A DNA stretch of 64,000 nt from Flavobacterium sp. (GCA_015234525.1 JADGMX010000049.1:1-64000), one strand, 5' to 3'. Counted from the first letter of the stretch, positions 23,590-32,215 are shown. Translations and numbers: made by a program. The notes: generated by a model from the letters alone, not told the origin.

Positions 23590-26298
23590 ATGAAAATCCT
23601 TAAAAGACAAGTTCTGCGAGGTCCTAATATTTGGAGCAATTATCGCAAGAAACTGATTCAAGTTCGCCTCGATCTTGAAGAAATGGAAGACTTCCCAACG
23701 GATAAAATTCCGGGTTTTGCCGAGCGTATTAAATCACTTTTACCAGGAATGATCGAACACGAATGCTCGGAAGGCGTTCGCGGCGGCTTTTTCACTCGTG
23801 TCGAACGAGGAACCTGGTTAGGACATGTCATGGAGCACATTGCACTCGAAATTCAGGCGATGGCTGGATTTAAAACCGGGTATGGCCGGACGCGCGGCAC
23901 AGGTGAACGAGGCATTTATAATATGGTATTTGCCTATGAAGTTGAAGAAGCCGGACTTTACGCTGTGGATGCTTCCTTTGCGATTGTTCAAGCGCTTGTT
24001 CACGGTGAAGACTATGATGTTGCGCACGATGTTGATGAAATCCGGAAAATTGCCCAGCGACATGAATTAGGTCCTTCCACAAAAAGCATCGTTGATGAGG
24101 CTGAAAGACGTGGAATTCCCTGGTTTCGTGTTGGATCTAATTCGCTGATTCAACTTGGCCAAGGGAAAAATCAAGTGCAGTTTCAAGCAACAGTGACCGC
24201 TAAAACCGGATTACGCGCAGCAAATATTGCTTCAAATAAAGATTATACCAAAAAGCTGTTGGCCGATGCGAAAATTCCGGTGCCAAAAGGTTCGATTTGC
24301 AAGTCCATTGAAGGATTGTATGAAATTATCGACGAAATCGGTTATCCGGTTGTCGTAAAACCGTTAGATGGAAATCAGGGTAAAGGAGCAACGATTAATA
24401 TTACAACACCCGATGCCGCTGCTGCTGCATTTGAATTTGCAAAAAAATATGGCGATCATATTATTGTAGAAAAATATATCTCAGGCTTTGACTTCCGGAT
24501 TTTAGTGGTTGATAACAAGTTTGTCGCAGCTTCAAAGCGAATTCCTGCGCACGTGACGGGTGACGGGATAAAGTCAATCGATCAACTTATTGAGATTGTG
24601 AACCAAGATCCAAGACGCGGCGATGGTCACGCAAATGTTTTGACCAAAATAATTATTGATCGTGACAGCGAAATAATGATGGAAAAACAAGGTTACGATC
24701 TTTCATCTGTTCCTAAATCCGGTGAGATTGTCTATTTGAAATCGACCTCAAACTTGAGTACCGGCGGAACTGCGATTGATGTTACCGATGAAGTTCATCC
24801 GGAAAATATTTTTATGGCAGAGCGGATTGCTGCAATTGTCGGCTTAGACATTTGTGGAATCGACCTGATGGCATTTGATCTGACCACGCCGATTAAAGAT
24901 AATGATGGCGCTGTGATCGAGGTTAACGCGGCTCCCGGACTTAGAATGCATCTTTCTCCGTCTGAAGGAAAACCGCGAAATGTTGCAAGCGCTATCCTCG
25001 ACATGTTGTATCCACCAGGAAAGCCAAGCCGGATTCCGCTTGTTGCCATTACGGGTACCAACGGCAAGACTACAACCAGCCGCTTGATGTCGCATATGGC
25101 AAAGCAACGAGGGTTTAGAGTTGGTTATACGACAACTGACGGAATTTACATTGACGATTTTCAGATTGAAAAAGGGGACACCACCGGACCGGTTAGCGCC
25201 CAGTTTGTTCTACGTGATCCTTCAGTCGAGTTTGCGGTTCTTGAGACAGCTAGAGGCGGGATACTGCGAGCCGGACTTGCGTTTAGCGAGTGCGATATTG
25301 CCATTGTAACAAATATCAAAGGAGATCATCTCGGACTAAACGATATCAATACGATCGAGGATTTGGCTAACGTCAAAGCAGTTGTACCGAGAAGCGTCAA
25401 AAAAGACGGTTGGGCGATCCTGAATGCTGAAGACGAACATTGTGTGAAGATCAGCAAAGAACTTGATTGTAATATTGCCTGGTTTAGTCTTAGCAGATAT
25501 AACGAGGTAATCACAAAGCAAATCGCCGAGTCAAAACCGGTAATGGTTGTTGATGAAGGCTGGATCACTTTAATCATTGGAAATCAGGAATTCAGAATCG
25601 AAAAGGTAACAAAGGTTCCGATTTCGTTCCAAGGAACAGCCAACTTCATGGTCGCAAATGCAATGGCCGCATCTCTTGCCGGATATTTAAGCGGTTTTGG
25701 ATTAGATGAAATTGCAGATTCATTGCGATCATTTATTCCGGGATATGAACAAACGCCCGGCCGATTAAATTTGTTTCAATTCAAGAAGTTTAAGGTAATC
25801 GTCGATTATGCACACAATGTCCATGGCTACGCGGCAATCGAAGATTATTTAAAAAATGTTCCCGCAAAACGCAAAATCGGAATTATCTCCGGAATTGGTG
25901 ATCGCCGTGAGGAAGATTTGCGCGAATGTGCCGCAATTGCATGTAAAATGTTCGATCATGTTATTATCAGACAAGATCACAGTTTGCGAGGACGTACTGA
26001 AGAAGAAATTAACAGCATTTTGCTTGACGGAATATTTGCATCAAAAAAATGTATCAGCCATGAGATCATTGCAGATGAAGCAAAAGCAATCAAACATGCT
26101 TTAGAAATCGCGCAGGAAGGCGATCTAATTGTTGCACTGAGCGATTTGTATCAAAGCGTTGTCGATGTCATCAAGAGCGAAATGGAGAAAGAGCAGTTAG
26201 CAACCGGATCATCATCTCCTCTTTCAGATACGCCGCTACTTGTACCACCACACAGTTTAATTCATCCTAATACAAATTATTATGGCAGACCAGCGTAA
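23590..26298 (+). CDS. cphA: Cyanophycin synthetase
   Basis: A 902-residue two-ATP-site enzyme that alternately adds Asp to the polymer backbone and Arg to the Asp side chain. The order is an N-terminal domain (about 1-160, ending TRGTGERGIYNM), an ATP-grasp domain (about 215-465, with YPVVVKPLDGNQGKG), and a Mur-ligase-like domain whose P-loop ITGTNGKTTTSR is near residue 488. GGILRAGLAFSECD and the C-terminal DYAHNVHGY complete the Mur part. The ATG at 23590 matches the family start better than the upstream one. With cphB divergent, this is a complete make-and-degrade locus for nitrogen storage; no isoaspartyl dipeptidase is in the window. Confidence 0.95.
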   Translation: MKILKRQVLRGPNIWSNYRKKLIQVRLDLEEMEDFPTDKIPGFAERIKSLLPGMIEHECSEGVRGGFFTRVERGTWLGHVMEHIALEIQAMAGFKTGYGRTRGTGERGIYNMVFAYEVEEAGLYAVDASFAIVQALVHGEDYDVAHDVDEIRKIAQRHELGPSTKSIVDEAERRGIPWFRVGSNSLIQLGQGKNQVQFQATVTAKTGLRAANIASNKDYTKKLLADAKIPVPKGSICKSIEGLYEIIDEIGYPVVVKPLDGNQGKGATINITTPDAAAAAFEFAKKYGDHIIVEKYISGFDFRILVVDNKFVAASKRIPAHVTGDGIKSIDQLIEIVNQDPRRGDGHANVLTKIIIDRDSEIMMEKQGYDLSSVPKSGEIVYLKSTSNLSTGGTAIDVTDEVHPENIFMAERIAAIVGLDICGIDLMAFDLTTPIKDNDGAVIEVNAAPGLRMHLSPSEGKPRNVASAILDMLYPPGKPSRIPLVAITGTNGKTTTSRLMSHMAKQRGFRVGYTTTDGIYIDDFQIEKGDTTGPVSAQFVLRDPSVEFAVLETARGGILRAGLAFSECDIAIVTNIKGDHLGLNDINTIEDLANVKAVVPRSVKKDGWAILNAEDEHCVKISKELDCNIAWFSLSRYNEVITKQIAESKPVMVVDEGWITLIIGNQEFRIEKVTKVPISFQGTANFMVANAMAASLAGYLSGFGLDEIADSLRSFIPGYEQTPGRLNLFQFKKFKVIVDYAHNVHGYAAIEDYLKNVPAKRKIGIISGIGDRREEDLRECAAIACKMFDHVIIRQDHSLRGRTEEEINSILLDGIFASKKCISHEIIADEAKAIKHALEIAQEGDLIVALSDLYQSVVDVIKSEMEKEQLATGSSSPLSDTPLLVPPHSLIHPNTNYYGRPA

Positions 26299-26683
26299 AG
26301 AATATAGTGAAGACGACAGTTTCAGCAACGATAAGACATCAGCTGAATATGGAAACACGCCACATAATCAGGCGAACGATCAGACGGGCAACGAATCTTT
26401 TGGCGAACCTGGAAACAAGACGTTTGAGAGTAACGAAACCACCGGTAGTGGTCTGAGTGAACTCGAACGTGACTCCCAGGATGGCTCCAGCACCAACACC
26501 GATTCAGAGGACGCTCCACATCGCGGTAATGAATACTTGGTTGATAAATATAATATCAATGACAAAGCACATTTTGATTCCAGTACCGATGATTTTGTAA
26601 AAACGACATCAAATTATAATCATGCGGATTTGGACGACAAGTCCGACGATAATGACGATGGTTCGCAAGATAGCAGGCATTAA
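26282..26683 (+). CDS. Acidic, disordered protein overlapping cphA
   Basis: A 133-residue protein rich in Asp, Ser, Asn, Glu and Gly, with no hydrophobic core, signal or Cys; it should be disordered. Its ATG lies 17 bases inside the end of cphA in another frame, and a strong terminator follows the stop, so it is co-transcribed and perhaps translationally coupled. No family is recognised. A link to cyanophycin granules, for example binding the arginine-rich polymer, is only inference from charge and position. Confidence 0.72.
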   Translation: MADQRKEYSEDDSFSNDKTSAEYGNTPHNQANDQTGNESFGEPGNKTFESNETTGSGLSELERDSQDGSSTNTDSEDAPHRGNEYLVDKYNINDKAHFDSSTDDFVKTTSNYNHADLDDKSDDNDDGSQDSRH

Positions 26684-26701
26684 ACCTTTTGACAATGAGA
26701 G

Positions 26702-26733
26702 AACCGCTTCAATTAAGTTGAAGCGGTTTTTTT
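26702..26733 (+). terminator. Terminator of the cphA unit
   Basis: AACCGCTTCA pairs with TGAAGCGGTT around a 7-base loop and is followed by a T-run, about 20 bases after the stop of the acidic protein gene. Confidence 0.9.
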
Positions 26734-26888
26734 GCCATTACTTATTTTACTTTCTGAACAGCTGATATCTGAAGATCAGATGCAGGTTCATTCGATGTAT
26801 AAATCACTTAAAAATAAAACTTTAGTATAAATTCAGTTCATCTTACCGGAGAAGAACTGAACCTTAAATCGAGTCTAACCTTCTATAA

Positions 26889-26920
26889 CAAAAAAAGTCG
26901 CCTCAATTCGAGACGACTTC
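26889..26920 (-). terminator. Distal terminator of the SPW gene
   Basis: Minus strand: AAGTCGTCTC pairs with GAGGCGACTT and is followed by a run of T residues. Confidence 0.8.
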
Positions 26921-26929
26921 TTTGTTAAA

Positions 26930-26961
26930 ACCGGGGTTGAAGTACTAGACTTTGCCCCGGT
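26930..26961 (-). terminator. Proximal terminator of the SPW gene
   Basis: ACCGGGG pairs with CCCCGGT around a long loop, with TTTT following on the minus strand, 10 bases after the stop of the SPW gene. It forms a double terminator with the next hairpin. Confidence 0.55.
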
Positions 26962-26971
26962 GACCAACAAC

Positions 26972-27340
26972 TTAAATTTTTGGATTCAAACTTGGTTGCG
27001 AGATTGTTTTTGTAAGCAAACCTGCGGCTATCGAAAAAAGGCCGACGATCAAGTGTGGAAGATAAACCCGGTCCGCAAACTCGAACAACCAAGGTGAAAT
27101 AGCTACGATGATTCCGCCTAACACGTCGATCATCAAGTGAGTCGAAACCGGAACGATTTTCTCAATACTAAATTCGTACGCGGTCATCAAACTCATGATA
27201 ATCGTCATTATGCCGAAAACCATTAGCACAATGCTTTCAGCTTGCCGAAAATCCCAACCTGCAACTGCCGGCAGGATTAAGATCAGACCACCAACCAAGT
27301 AGTCGATGATTCCGTGTGTTTTGGTTTCGATGAACCTCAT
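26972..27340 (-). CDS. SPW repeat-type membrane protein
   Basis: A 122-residue protein made almost wholly of four membrane helices. The family signatures are THGIIDYLVGGLILILPAVAGW near the start and AISPWLFEF (the SPW motif) in the second half, so the protein holds the two-helix repeat twice. Function in this family is unknown. It begins 15 bases after the Gly/Thr-rich lipoprotein gene, so both are probably one unit. Confidence 0.85.
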   Translation of the reverse strand: MRFIETKTHGIIDYLVGGLILILPAVAGWDFRQAESIVLMVFGIMTIIMSLMTAYEFSIEKIVPVSTHLMIDVLGGIIVAISPWLFEFADRVYLPHLIVGLFSIAAGLLTKTISQPSLNPKI

Positions 27341-27355
27341 AAGCTATGAATTTGA

Positions 27356-27697
27356 TTACATTCCGCCCGTACCGGTATTGGTCGTTCCGGTTCCAGCATT
27401 GTTAGAACCCGGTGATGTGCTTGACGAACCATTTCCGGTTGTTGTTCCGGTTCCAGTATTCGTTCCGGTTCCAGTTCCCGTACCAGTCGACAATGTATCG
27501 CCGGCCATCCCACTACCTGAAGTGTTGTCCATATTAGTTCCGGTTCCCATCGCATCTGAATCACCAGACATTCCAGGATCAGTACCGTATTCAGTTCCGG
27601 TTGTGTTTTCGGTGTCGGTTTTTGAATCTTTACATGCAACCATAGTTACCGTAAATAGCGACAGTAATGCAACTTTAAAAATTGATACCTTTTTCAT
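27356..27697 (-). CDS. Gly/Thr-rich repetitive lipoprotein
   Basis: A 113-residue lipoprotein (signal LLSLFTVTMVAC) whose mature part is low-complexity: runs of TGTGTG, SGSG and NTGTG with a few Asp and Met. At DNA level this appears as repeated GGAACCGGAAC-type units, which also create an artificial antisense frame of Pro-Val repeats. The lipobox makes the minus strand the coding one. It is probably a flexible surface or periplasmic protein; no family is recognised. Confidence 0.75.
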   Translation of the reverse strand: MKKVSIFKVALLSLFTVTMVACKDSKTDTENTTGTEYGTDPGMSGDSDAMGTGTNMDNTSGSGMAGDTLSTGTGTGTGTNTGTGTTTGNGSSSTSPGSNNAGTGTTNTGTGGM

Positions 27698-27833
27698 AAT
27701 TATTGTTTTTTAATTTTAAAGTAAATTTAGTTTCGTCCTCGCCGCCATGGATTACAGTATTTGACGGTATTCTTATAATATTTTAATTAAGAAGCAGTTA
27801 TTACTAGCGATCTATCACATCTTGCTAATACTG

Positions 27834-28463
27834 ATGAATTTATTCCCCGACGACGAACTGTTCCAAAGTTACAAGCGGTCAGTTTCGAAATATGATTTAC
27901 CCGATACCGATCTTACGCTCATCGACGGATTTATTCCGAAAATCGACGCCGACCGCTACTACAAACACTTGCTTGCAAATACTGACTGGCGCGAATATTC
28001 GATGGATATATACGGGAAAACTTTGGTGGCACCTCGAATGGTGGCGTGGTATGAAGATGCAAATAATCGGGGCGCCAATCCTAAAACGCCTCCATTTACT
28101 TCTGAGCTAAACGAAATCAGGCAATTTGTCCAGAATCAGACCGGAATTTATTTTAATAGTGTGCTTTTAAACCTGTACCGCAATGGTAGCGATGGCGTTG
28201 GATGGCACAGCGATAAAGAAGAAAATTTTGGGAAGAATGCGATTATTGCTTCGGTTAGCTTTGGCGAAACCCGAATGTTCAAACTGCGCCATAAATTTAA
28301 AAAGGATCTGCCTGTTGTTGAAATTCCGCTGCATCATGGCGCGTTTCTGTTGATGGCCGGAACGACACAAAGTTTTTGGCAACATCAGATACCAAAAACA
28401 GTTAAAGATCAACTGCCGAGAATCAACCTTACTTTCAGGCAGGTTAAACGCCAACTGCCGTGA
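27834..28463 (+). CDS. AlkB-type 2-oxoglutarate dioxygenase
   Basis: A 209-residue Fe(II)/2-oxoglutarate oxygenase of the AlkB group that removes alkyl lesions from nucleic acids. The iron ligands are His125 and Asp127 in GWHSDKE and His184 in FWQHQIPK; Arg196 and Arg202 in PRINLTFR bind 2-oxoglutarate. The ATG at 27834 (MNLFPDDELF) was preferred over a TTG four codons earlier. It resembles ALKBH2/3-like bacterial proteins. It stands alone; a family A repeat follows. Confidence 0.92.
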   Translation: MNLFPDDELFQSYKRSVSKYDLPDTDLTLIDGFIPKIDADRYYKHLLANTDWREYSMDIYGKTLVAPRMVAWYEDANNRGANPKTPPFTSELNEIRQFVQNQTGIYFNSVLLNLYRNGSDGVGWHSDKEENFGKNAIIASVSFGETRMFKLRHKFKKDLPVVEIPLHHGAFLLMAGTTQSFWQHQIPKTVKDQLPRINLTFRQVKRQLP

Positions 28464-28539
28464 AGTGACGGCCGCTTTTGAGTGTTGCGGCAACATAGTA
28501 CATGCTTAGATTTTCATGGATTCAATTCGCGAAGCGCGC

Positions 28540-28620
28540 CAGCGATTGACGCGATATCCTTTTCTCCGTCAGGGAAAAGATTTAGCGGAAAGCGCGGCGA
28601 CCGAAGATATGAGGGCGGGC
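28540..28620 (+). repeat. Family A interspersed repeat, copy 4
   Basis: AGCGATTGACGCGATATCC is followed by the core TTTTCTC-CGTCAG-GGAAAA and then GATTTAGCGGAAAGCGC. It forms a subgroup with the reversed copy at 42961-43034. It ends directly before the stop of the response-regulator gene. Confidence 0.65.
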
Positions 28621-28624
28621 GCCA

Positions 28625-29239
28625 TTAGTGGAAATCATACTTGCGTTCAACTGCAAATCGGATTAAATCTGTTTTGCCGTGAATGTTCATTTTTTTCAGA
28701 ATATTCTTGCGGTGAGTGTCTACAGTTGTCTTTCCGATAAACAGCTGATCGGCGATTTCCTGGGACGTTTTGCCATCGCCGATGAGTCGCAAAATCTCCT
28801 TTTCCCGCGTGCTCAACTTGATGGTTTCATTAGTAGCAACGTTGTTAAAACCGATGGCGTCGTCGAAATACGTACCGTTAGTCCGCACAACATGAATGGC
28901 TTCGAGAACTTTTTTGAGCGACGAATTTTTCATGATATATCCTGAGGCGCCGGCTTGACGCATTTGTTCAACAGCTTCGGGTTGGTCGAACATGCTAAAA
29001 GCGATGACTTTAGTTTCGGGAAATTCGCTTTTAATGACTTTGGTAGCTGAAATTCCGTCTTTTTTTGGCATTCGGATGTCGGTAATGACCACCTGAGGAC
29101 GCTTTTTGCGAACCAACTCGATTAGTGCCTCACCGTCATTTGCCTCGCCAACAAGTGAAATTCCATCTTCGTACTCAAGGAAGAGCCGGATGCCGTCGAT
29201 CAGCGCTTGATGATCCTCGGCTATTACTACTGTTATCAT
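28625..29239 (-). CDS. NarL/LuxR-family response regulator
   Basis: A 204-residue regulator with a receiver domain (1-120; phospho-acceptor Asp54 in VVITDIRMPKKDG, acidic pocket ED near 8-9, Lys in SGYIMKNSS) and a C-terminal LuxR helix-turn-helix (about 140-204; LSTREKEILRLIGDGKTSQEIA). It pairs with the histidine kinase gene, whose 3' end it overlaps by 65 bases in another frame. The targets are unknown; an inverted repeat before the operon (31650-31669) is a candidate. Confidence 0.94.
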   Translation of the reverse strand: MITVVIAEDHQALIDGIRLFLEYEDGISLVGEANDGEALIELVRKKRPQVVITDIRMPKKDGISATKVIKSEFPETKVIAFSMFDQPEAVEQMRQAGASGYIMKNSSLKKVLEAIHVVRTNGTYFDDAIGFNNVATNETIKLSTREKEILRLIGDGKTSQEIADQLFIGKTTVDTHRKNILKKMNIHGKTDLIRFAVERKYDFH

Positions 29240-31025
29240 GGATGGGAATGTTTATAATGATGGTTGTGCCGTTGCCGGGAACCGAATCTATGGTGAAATC
29301 GCCGCCTAATTGCTCGATCTTTTTCTGCAGGTTTTTTAAGCCGATTCCGGGTTTGTCGTCGAGAACCTCAGGATCGAACCCGCGGCCATTGTCTTCAATG
29401 ATGATATTTATGCCTTCAGAATAGTGTTGCGTCAGGTAAATGCTGGCTTCGGTGGCCTTTGCATGTTTGATGATATTTGCCGATAGTTCCTGAATAATCC
29501 TGAAAAGTGTAACCTCAAGCGAATTTTCAAGTCGGTTTTGAAAGCCGAACGGAAATACATTAAATTTCAATTTGTTGATGACACTCATCTTCTCCGCCAT
29601 CGTGTTAACGGCTGCTATGAGTCCGTGTGTTCCAATGACACCTAAATTCTTCAGATGTGAAATGTCGCGAACTTTTTGATACGCCTCGTCGATAAGTTCG
29701 TCGTTCTTCTCGAAAATCTGCCTGCTTTCAGGATTATTGTTGTCGCGTTTTAAGCTTTGATAATTTAATTTTAGTGTGACCAGAATACTTCCGAGGTTGT
29801 CGTGAATTTCGTTTGCGATCTGCTGCCGTTCTTTCTCCTGACTTTCGAGCATGAGATCGATTTGGTGAAGTTCCTGTTCTTTCAGAGTTTTTTCGAGTTT
29901 TTGCTTTTCGATCAAACGATCTTGTTCGGCGATTCGGCGTTTTCTCGCGATGTTTTTATAACCCAAAACCCCGATTAGCAGGGAAACGAACAAGAGTCCG
30001 ACGAAGATCATCATAAACATCTTATTGGTGTTCAGTTTGTTTTTCAGCGATAAATTTTCGAGTTCTTTTTCCTTTGCGCGATACTTGGTTTGCATGTCGC
30101 TGATCGCAATGTTCTGATCGCTTTCATTAATTTGATTTTCAACGTCATTGCTTAGCCGCAGGTATTTTAGCGCATTTTTATGATCGGCAATTTGCTCGTA
30201 ATTGTCGTAAAGGTTGTAATAAATAATAGCTTTGATTTTTTGCTCAAATTCCTTCGAATCCGACCGTTCAGCCTGATGCAGCAATGTAATGGCTTTCTGA
30301 TGATTGCCAAGTGCATAGTAAGTTGCAGCTTGATTAATCAGATTGTAGATCATTCCGGTCTGGTCGCCGATTCGGAGCAGTTTCTCATAATCGCGATCCA
30401 GATAGTATAAACTTGAATCGTAATTTTGAAGAACTTCCGAGTACAAAACCGCGATATTGTTGTTGATTTTGGCTTCGAGTTTGTCGTCTTTAATTGTTTT
30501 GTTGAGCCAGATCGCCTTCCAGAAGTGATGCAAACTTTTCTCAGCTTTTGGTTTTTCTTTTTTGTCGGCTTCCTCATAATCGATCAGCACGGATGCTTGC
30601 TCGACGTGGCCGATCAGGATTTTTCTCGGGTCGCGAGACGTCTTGGCATATGCGAGATATTCGTCAAGGTATTTTTGGTAATCGTTTTTGTTTTGTTCCT
30701 GTAAAGAGATCAGCTTAACAATTTGCAAGGTGATATCCATCGCTTTATCGATCGAATCAATTTCCCTGAATTTTTGCCGCGCGCTCAAAAAATCGCGATA
30801 CGCCAAATCGGCGTTGTTGAGTTTGGAATATGCTCTCGCTCGAAGATGCAGGAAATTAGCTAATTGGTTTCCGCTGAACGATTCCTTCTTTAGCGAATCA
30901 AGGGTTTTCAGCGCCATACCCGGCTCACCATTTTCGATCTGCTTACTTATAAGATGAAAATTGGCAGACTGAGCAAATGTCAGCTGCCAAAATGTGAGTA
31001 ATATTATTAGGTATGTGCTTTTCAT
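29175..31025 (-). CDS. Sensor histidine kinase with TPR-like sensor region
   Basis: A 616-residue kinase: signal peptide (about 1-19), a helical TPR-like sensor region outside the membrane (about 25-310), one membrane helix (336-356), a coiled coil, then a HisKA_3 domain with phospho-acceptor His408 in ANEIHDNLGS and a HATPase domain with DNGRGFD and GIGLKNLQKK. This layout is frequent in Bacteroidetes NarL-type systems. The signal is unknown. The ATG at 31025 lies one base after the lipoprotein stop. The last 65 bases also encode the start of the response regulator. Confidence 0.92.
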   Translation of the reverse strand: MKSTYLIILLTFWQLTFAQSANFHLISKQIENGEPGMALKTLDSLKKESFSGNQLANFLHLRARAYSKLNNADLAYRDFLSARQKFREIDSIDKAMDITLQIVKLISLQEQNKNDYQKYLDEYLAYAKTSRDPRKILIGHVEQASVLIDYEEADKKEKPKAEKSLHHFWKAIWLNKTIKDDKLEAKINNNIAVLYSEVLQNYDSSLYYLDRDYEKLLRIGDQTGMIYNLINQAATYYALGNHQKAITLLHQAERSDSKEFEQKIKAIIYYNLYDNYEQIADHKNALKYLRLSNDVENQINESDQNIAISDMQTKYRAKEKELENLSLKNKLNTNKMFMMIFVGLLFVSLLIGVLGYKNIARKRRIAEQDRLIEKQKLEKTLKEQELHQIDLMLESQEKERQQIANEIHDNLGSILVTLKLNYQSLKRDNNNPESRQIFEKNDELIDEAYQKVRDISHLKNLGVIGTHGLIAAVNTMAEKMSVINKLKFNVFPFGFQNRLENSLEVTLFRIIQELSANIIKHAKATEASIYLTQHYSEGINIIIEDNGRGFDPEVLDDKPGIGLKNLQKKIEQLGGDFTIDSVPGNGTTIIINIPIHDNSSNSRGSSSADRRHPALP

Positions 31026-31026
31026 C

Positions 31027-31596
31027 TTATGGTTTAACCACGCCGTGGCCACATTTTTTCGGCATTCCGATATTATGGTCGTCATCGCCACCTCCGTTTA
31101 ACGGAACTACTTTTGAACAATCTGCCGCACTGAAAAACTTATTGGCATATAATTTCATTGTTGCCGGCGTAACACTGTTGTCGTGGTAAAGCAACACCTC
31201 GATTTCTTTGTCTTTATCCAATTTTGGCGCGCCGTCGATTTGAACAATATTGCCGACCGCAATATCAAATGGAAAAACATTTCCATTGTTATCAGGTAAC
31301 TTGTCGATCTTGTTTTGAAAAAGCAATACTATTCGCTGCGTCGTGTCATCTGAGACATTGTAAGTCTCACTAATCGTATATTTATCACCCTTGACAGGCT
31401 CAGGCAAACCTACATACAAACGGATATTCGAATCGTCAATCCAACTTCCTTGTGATTCATAAAGGTCGAGTGAATCCGGAATTTTCATACTGCTGACCAC
31501 CGTATCAACTTGCTGATCAATAACGGTTTCGATTTTTTTGGTGTCATTACACGACACAAGAAACACCGCCAAAAGCAACGTAGTAATAACTCTCAT
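31027..31596 (-). CDS. Lipoprotein encoded ahead of the kinase
   Basis: A 189-residue lipoprotein (TTLLLAVFLVSC). The mature part is mixed beta-strand sequence ending with an Asp/Gly/His-rich tail (GGGDDDHNIGMPKKCGHG), which could bind metal. No family is recognised. It ends one base before the kinase ATG, so lipoprotein, kinase and regulator form one operon; a role in sensing or modulating the kinase is inferred from that. Confidence 0.8.
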   Translation of the reverse strand: MRVITTLLLAVFLVSCNDTKKIETVIDQQVDTVVSSMKIPDSLDLYESQGSWIDDSNIRLYVGLPEPVKGDKYTISETYNVSDDTTQRIVLLFQNKIDKLPDNNGNVFPFDIAVGNIVQIDGAPKLDKDKEIEVLLYHDNSVTPATMKLYANKFFSAADCSKVVPLNGGGDDDHNIGMPKKCGHGVVKP

Positions 31597-31621
31597 AAAT
31601 TTGAAATTTGGTTTGTTGAGT

Positions 31622-31629
31622 CAAATATA
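31622..31629 (-). promoter_or_regulatory. -7 box of the lipoprotein-kinase-regulator operon
   Basis: TATATTTG on the minus strand matches TAnnTTTG, 25 bases before the lipoprotein ATG. An inverted repeat lies 20 bases upstream. Confidence 0.5.
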
Positions 31630-31649
31630 ACCGATTCGCTGAAATTTCG

Positions 31650-31669
31650 TATACCTAGAAGTGGGTATA
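31650..31669. promoter_or_regulatory. Inverted repeat upstream of the two-component operon
   Basis: TATACC (31650-31655) and GGTATA (31664-31669) form a 6+6 palindrome with an 8-base spacer, 20-40 bases upstream of the -7 box. NarL-type regulators often bind such sites, so autoregulation is possible. There is no T-run, so a terminator is less likely. Confidence 0.4.
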
Positions 31670-32194
31670 TTACTTCGACTTTTCGCCGACAAAGAAATCG
31701 TTCTGCGATTTAAACAACACATTAAAGGTGGTCAAGCTGCCGTAAATTCGCGTGATATATTGCTGTAACTCGATTTTTTCTGATTCCTCAAGTTTGCTCG
31801 CGTTGATTTTTTGTTCCATTACTCGGATTCGATCCCGAACCATTACAATCTTATGAAAAAAGGTGTCGATCGGAACTTCTTTTCCCTGAACGCCTTTCTG
31901 ACCGGGCTCCAAAAGCAGTTTGCCACCTTTCCATTTGTCAGCAATTGGCGTGGCCGGGGTAATGTCTGACCATTGTTGCAGAATTGATTTCAGACTTTTT
32001 TCAACGTCGTGCAAACTGATGGTGTCGACCTCGTTCTCCGAAGCCTCGATAACTTCAAATTCATCGTTCAATTCGATGGTTTCCAGTCCGTTTTCAATAA
32101 ATGTCACCCAATAATGTTGTGATGTAACATTGGTGACGACTCCCTTTCCAAAGTTTTTATGATCGATTCTTGATCCAATTCCGAGTAGTTTCAT
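31670..32194 (-). CDS. Conserved hypothetical protein with UvrD C-terminal-like motif
   Basis: A 174-residue cytoplasmic protein. Residues about 5-45 (GSRIDHKNFGKGVVTNV...) resemble the small SH3/Tudor-like domain at the C-terminus of UvrD/PcrA helicases; the rest is mostly helical and charged. No enzyme motif is seen. It follows xseB by 21 bases and is probably co-transcribed with the exonuclease VII genes, so a nucleic-acid role is possible but not shown. Confidence 0.75.
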   Translation of the reverse strand: MKLLGIGSRIDHKNFGKGVVTNVTSQHYWVTFIENGLETIELNDEFEVIEASENEVDTISLHDVEKSLKSILQQWSDITPATPIADKWKGGKLLLEPGQKGVQGKEVPIDTFFHKIVMVRDRIRVMEQKINASKLEESEKIELQQYITRIYGSLTTFNVLFKSQNDFFVGEKSK

Positions 32195-32215
32195 TACCTA
32201 TTTATTTGGTATTAA

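Larger units (their letters stand above)
26684..26971. other. Intergenic region without a gene
   Basis: This 288-base stretch holds three terminator hairpins at its two ends and an A/T-rich middle (about 26740-26890) in which I see no open frame, promoter match or RNA gene. Confidence 0.6.

Noticed and set aside
27306..27713. Plus-strand frame with Pro-Val repeats
   Set aside because: It is the complement of the Gly/Thr-rich lipoprotein; the minus strand has a proper lipobox and start, the plus strand has no signal and overlaps the SPW gene start.
28516..28740. Open frame over the family A copy near 28540
   Set aside because: It runs through the repeat and into the complement of the response regulator; no coding features.
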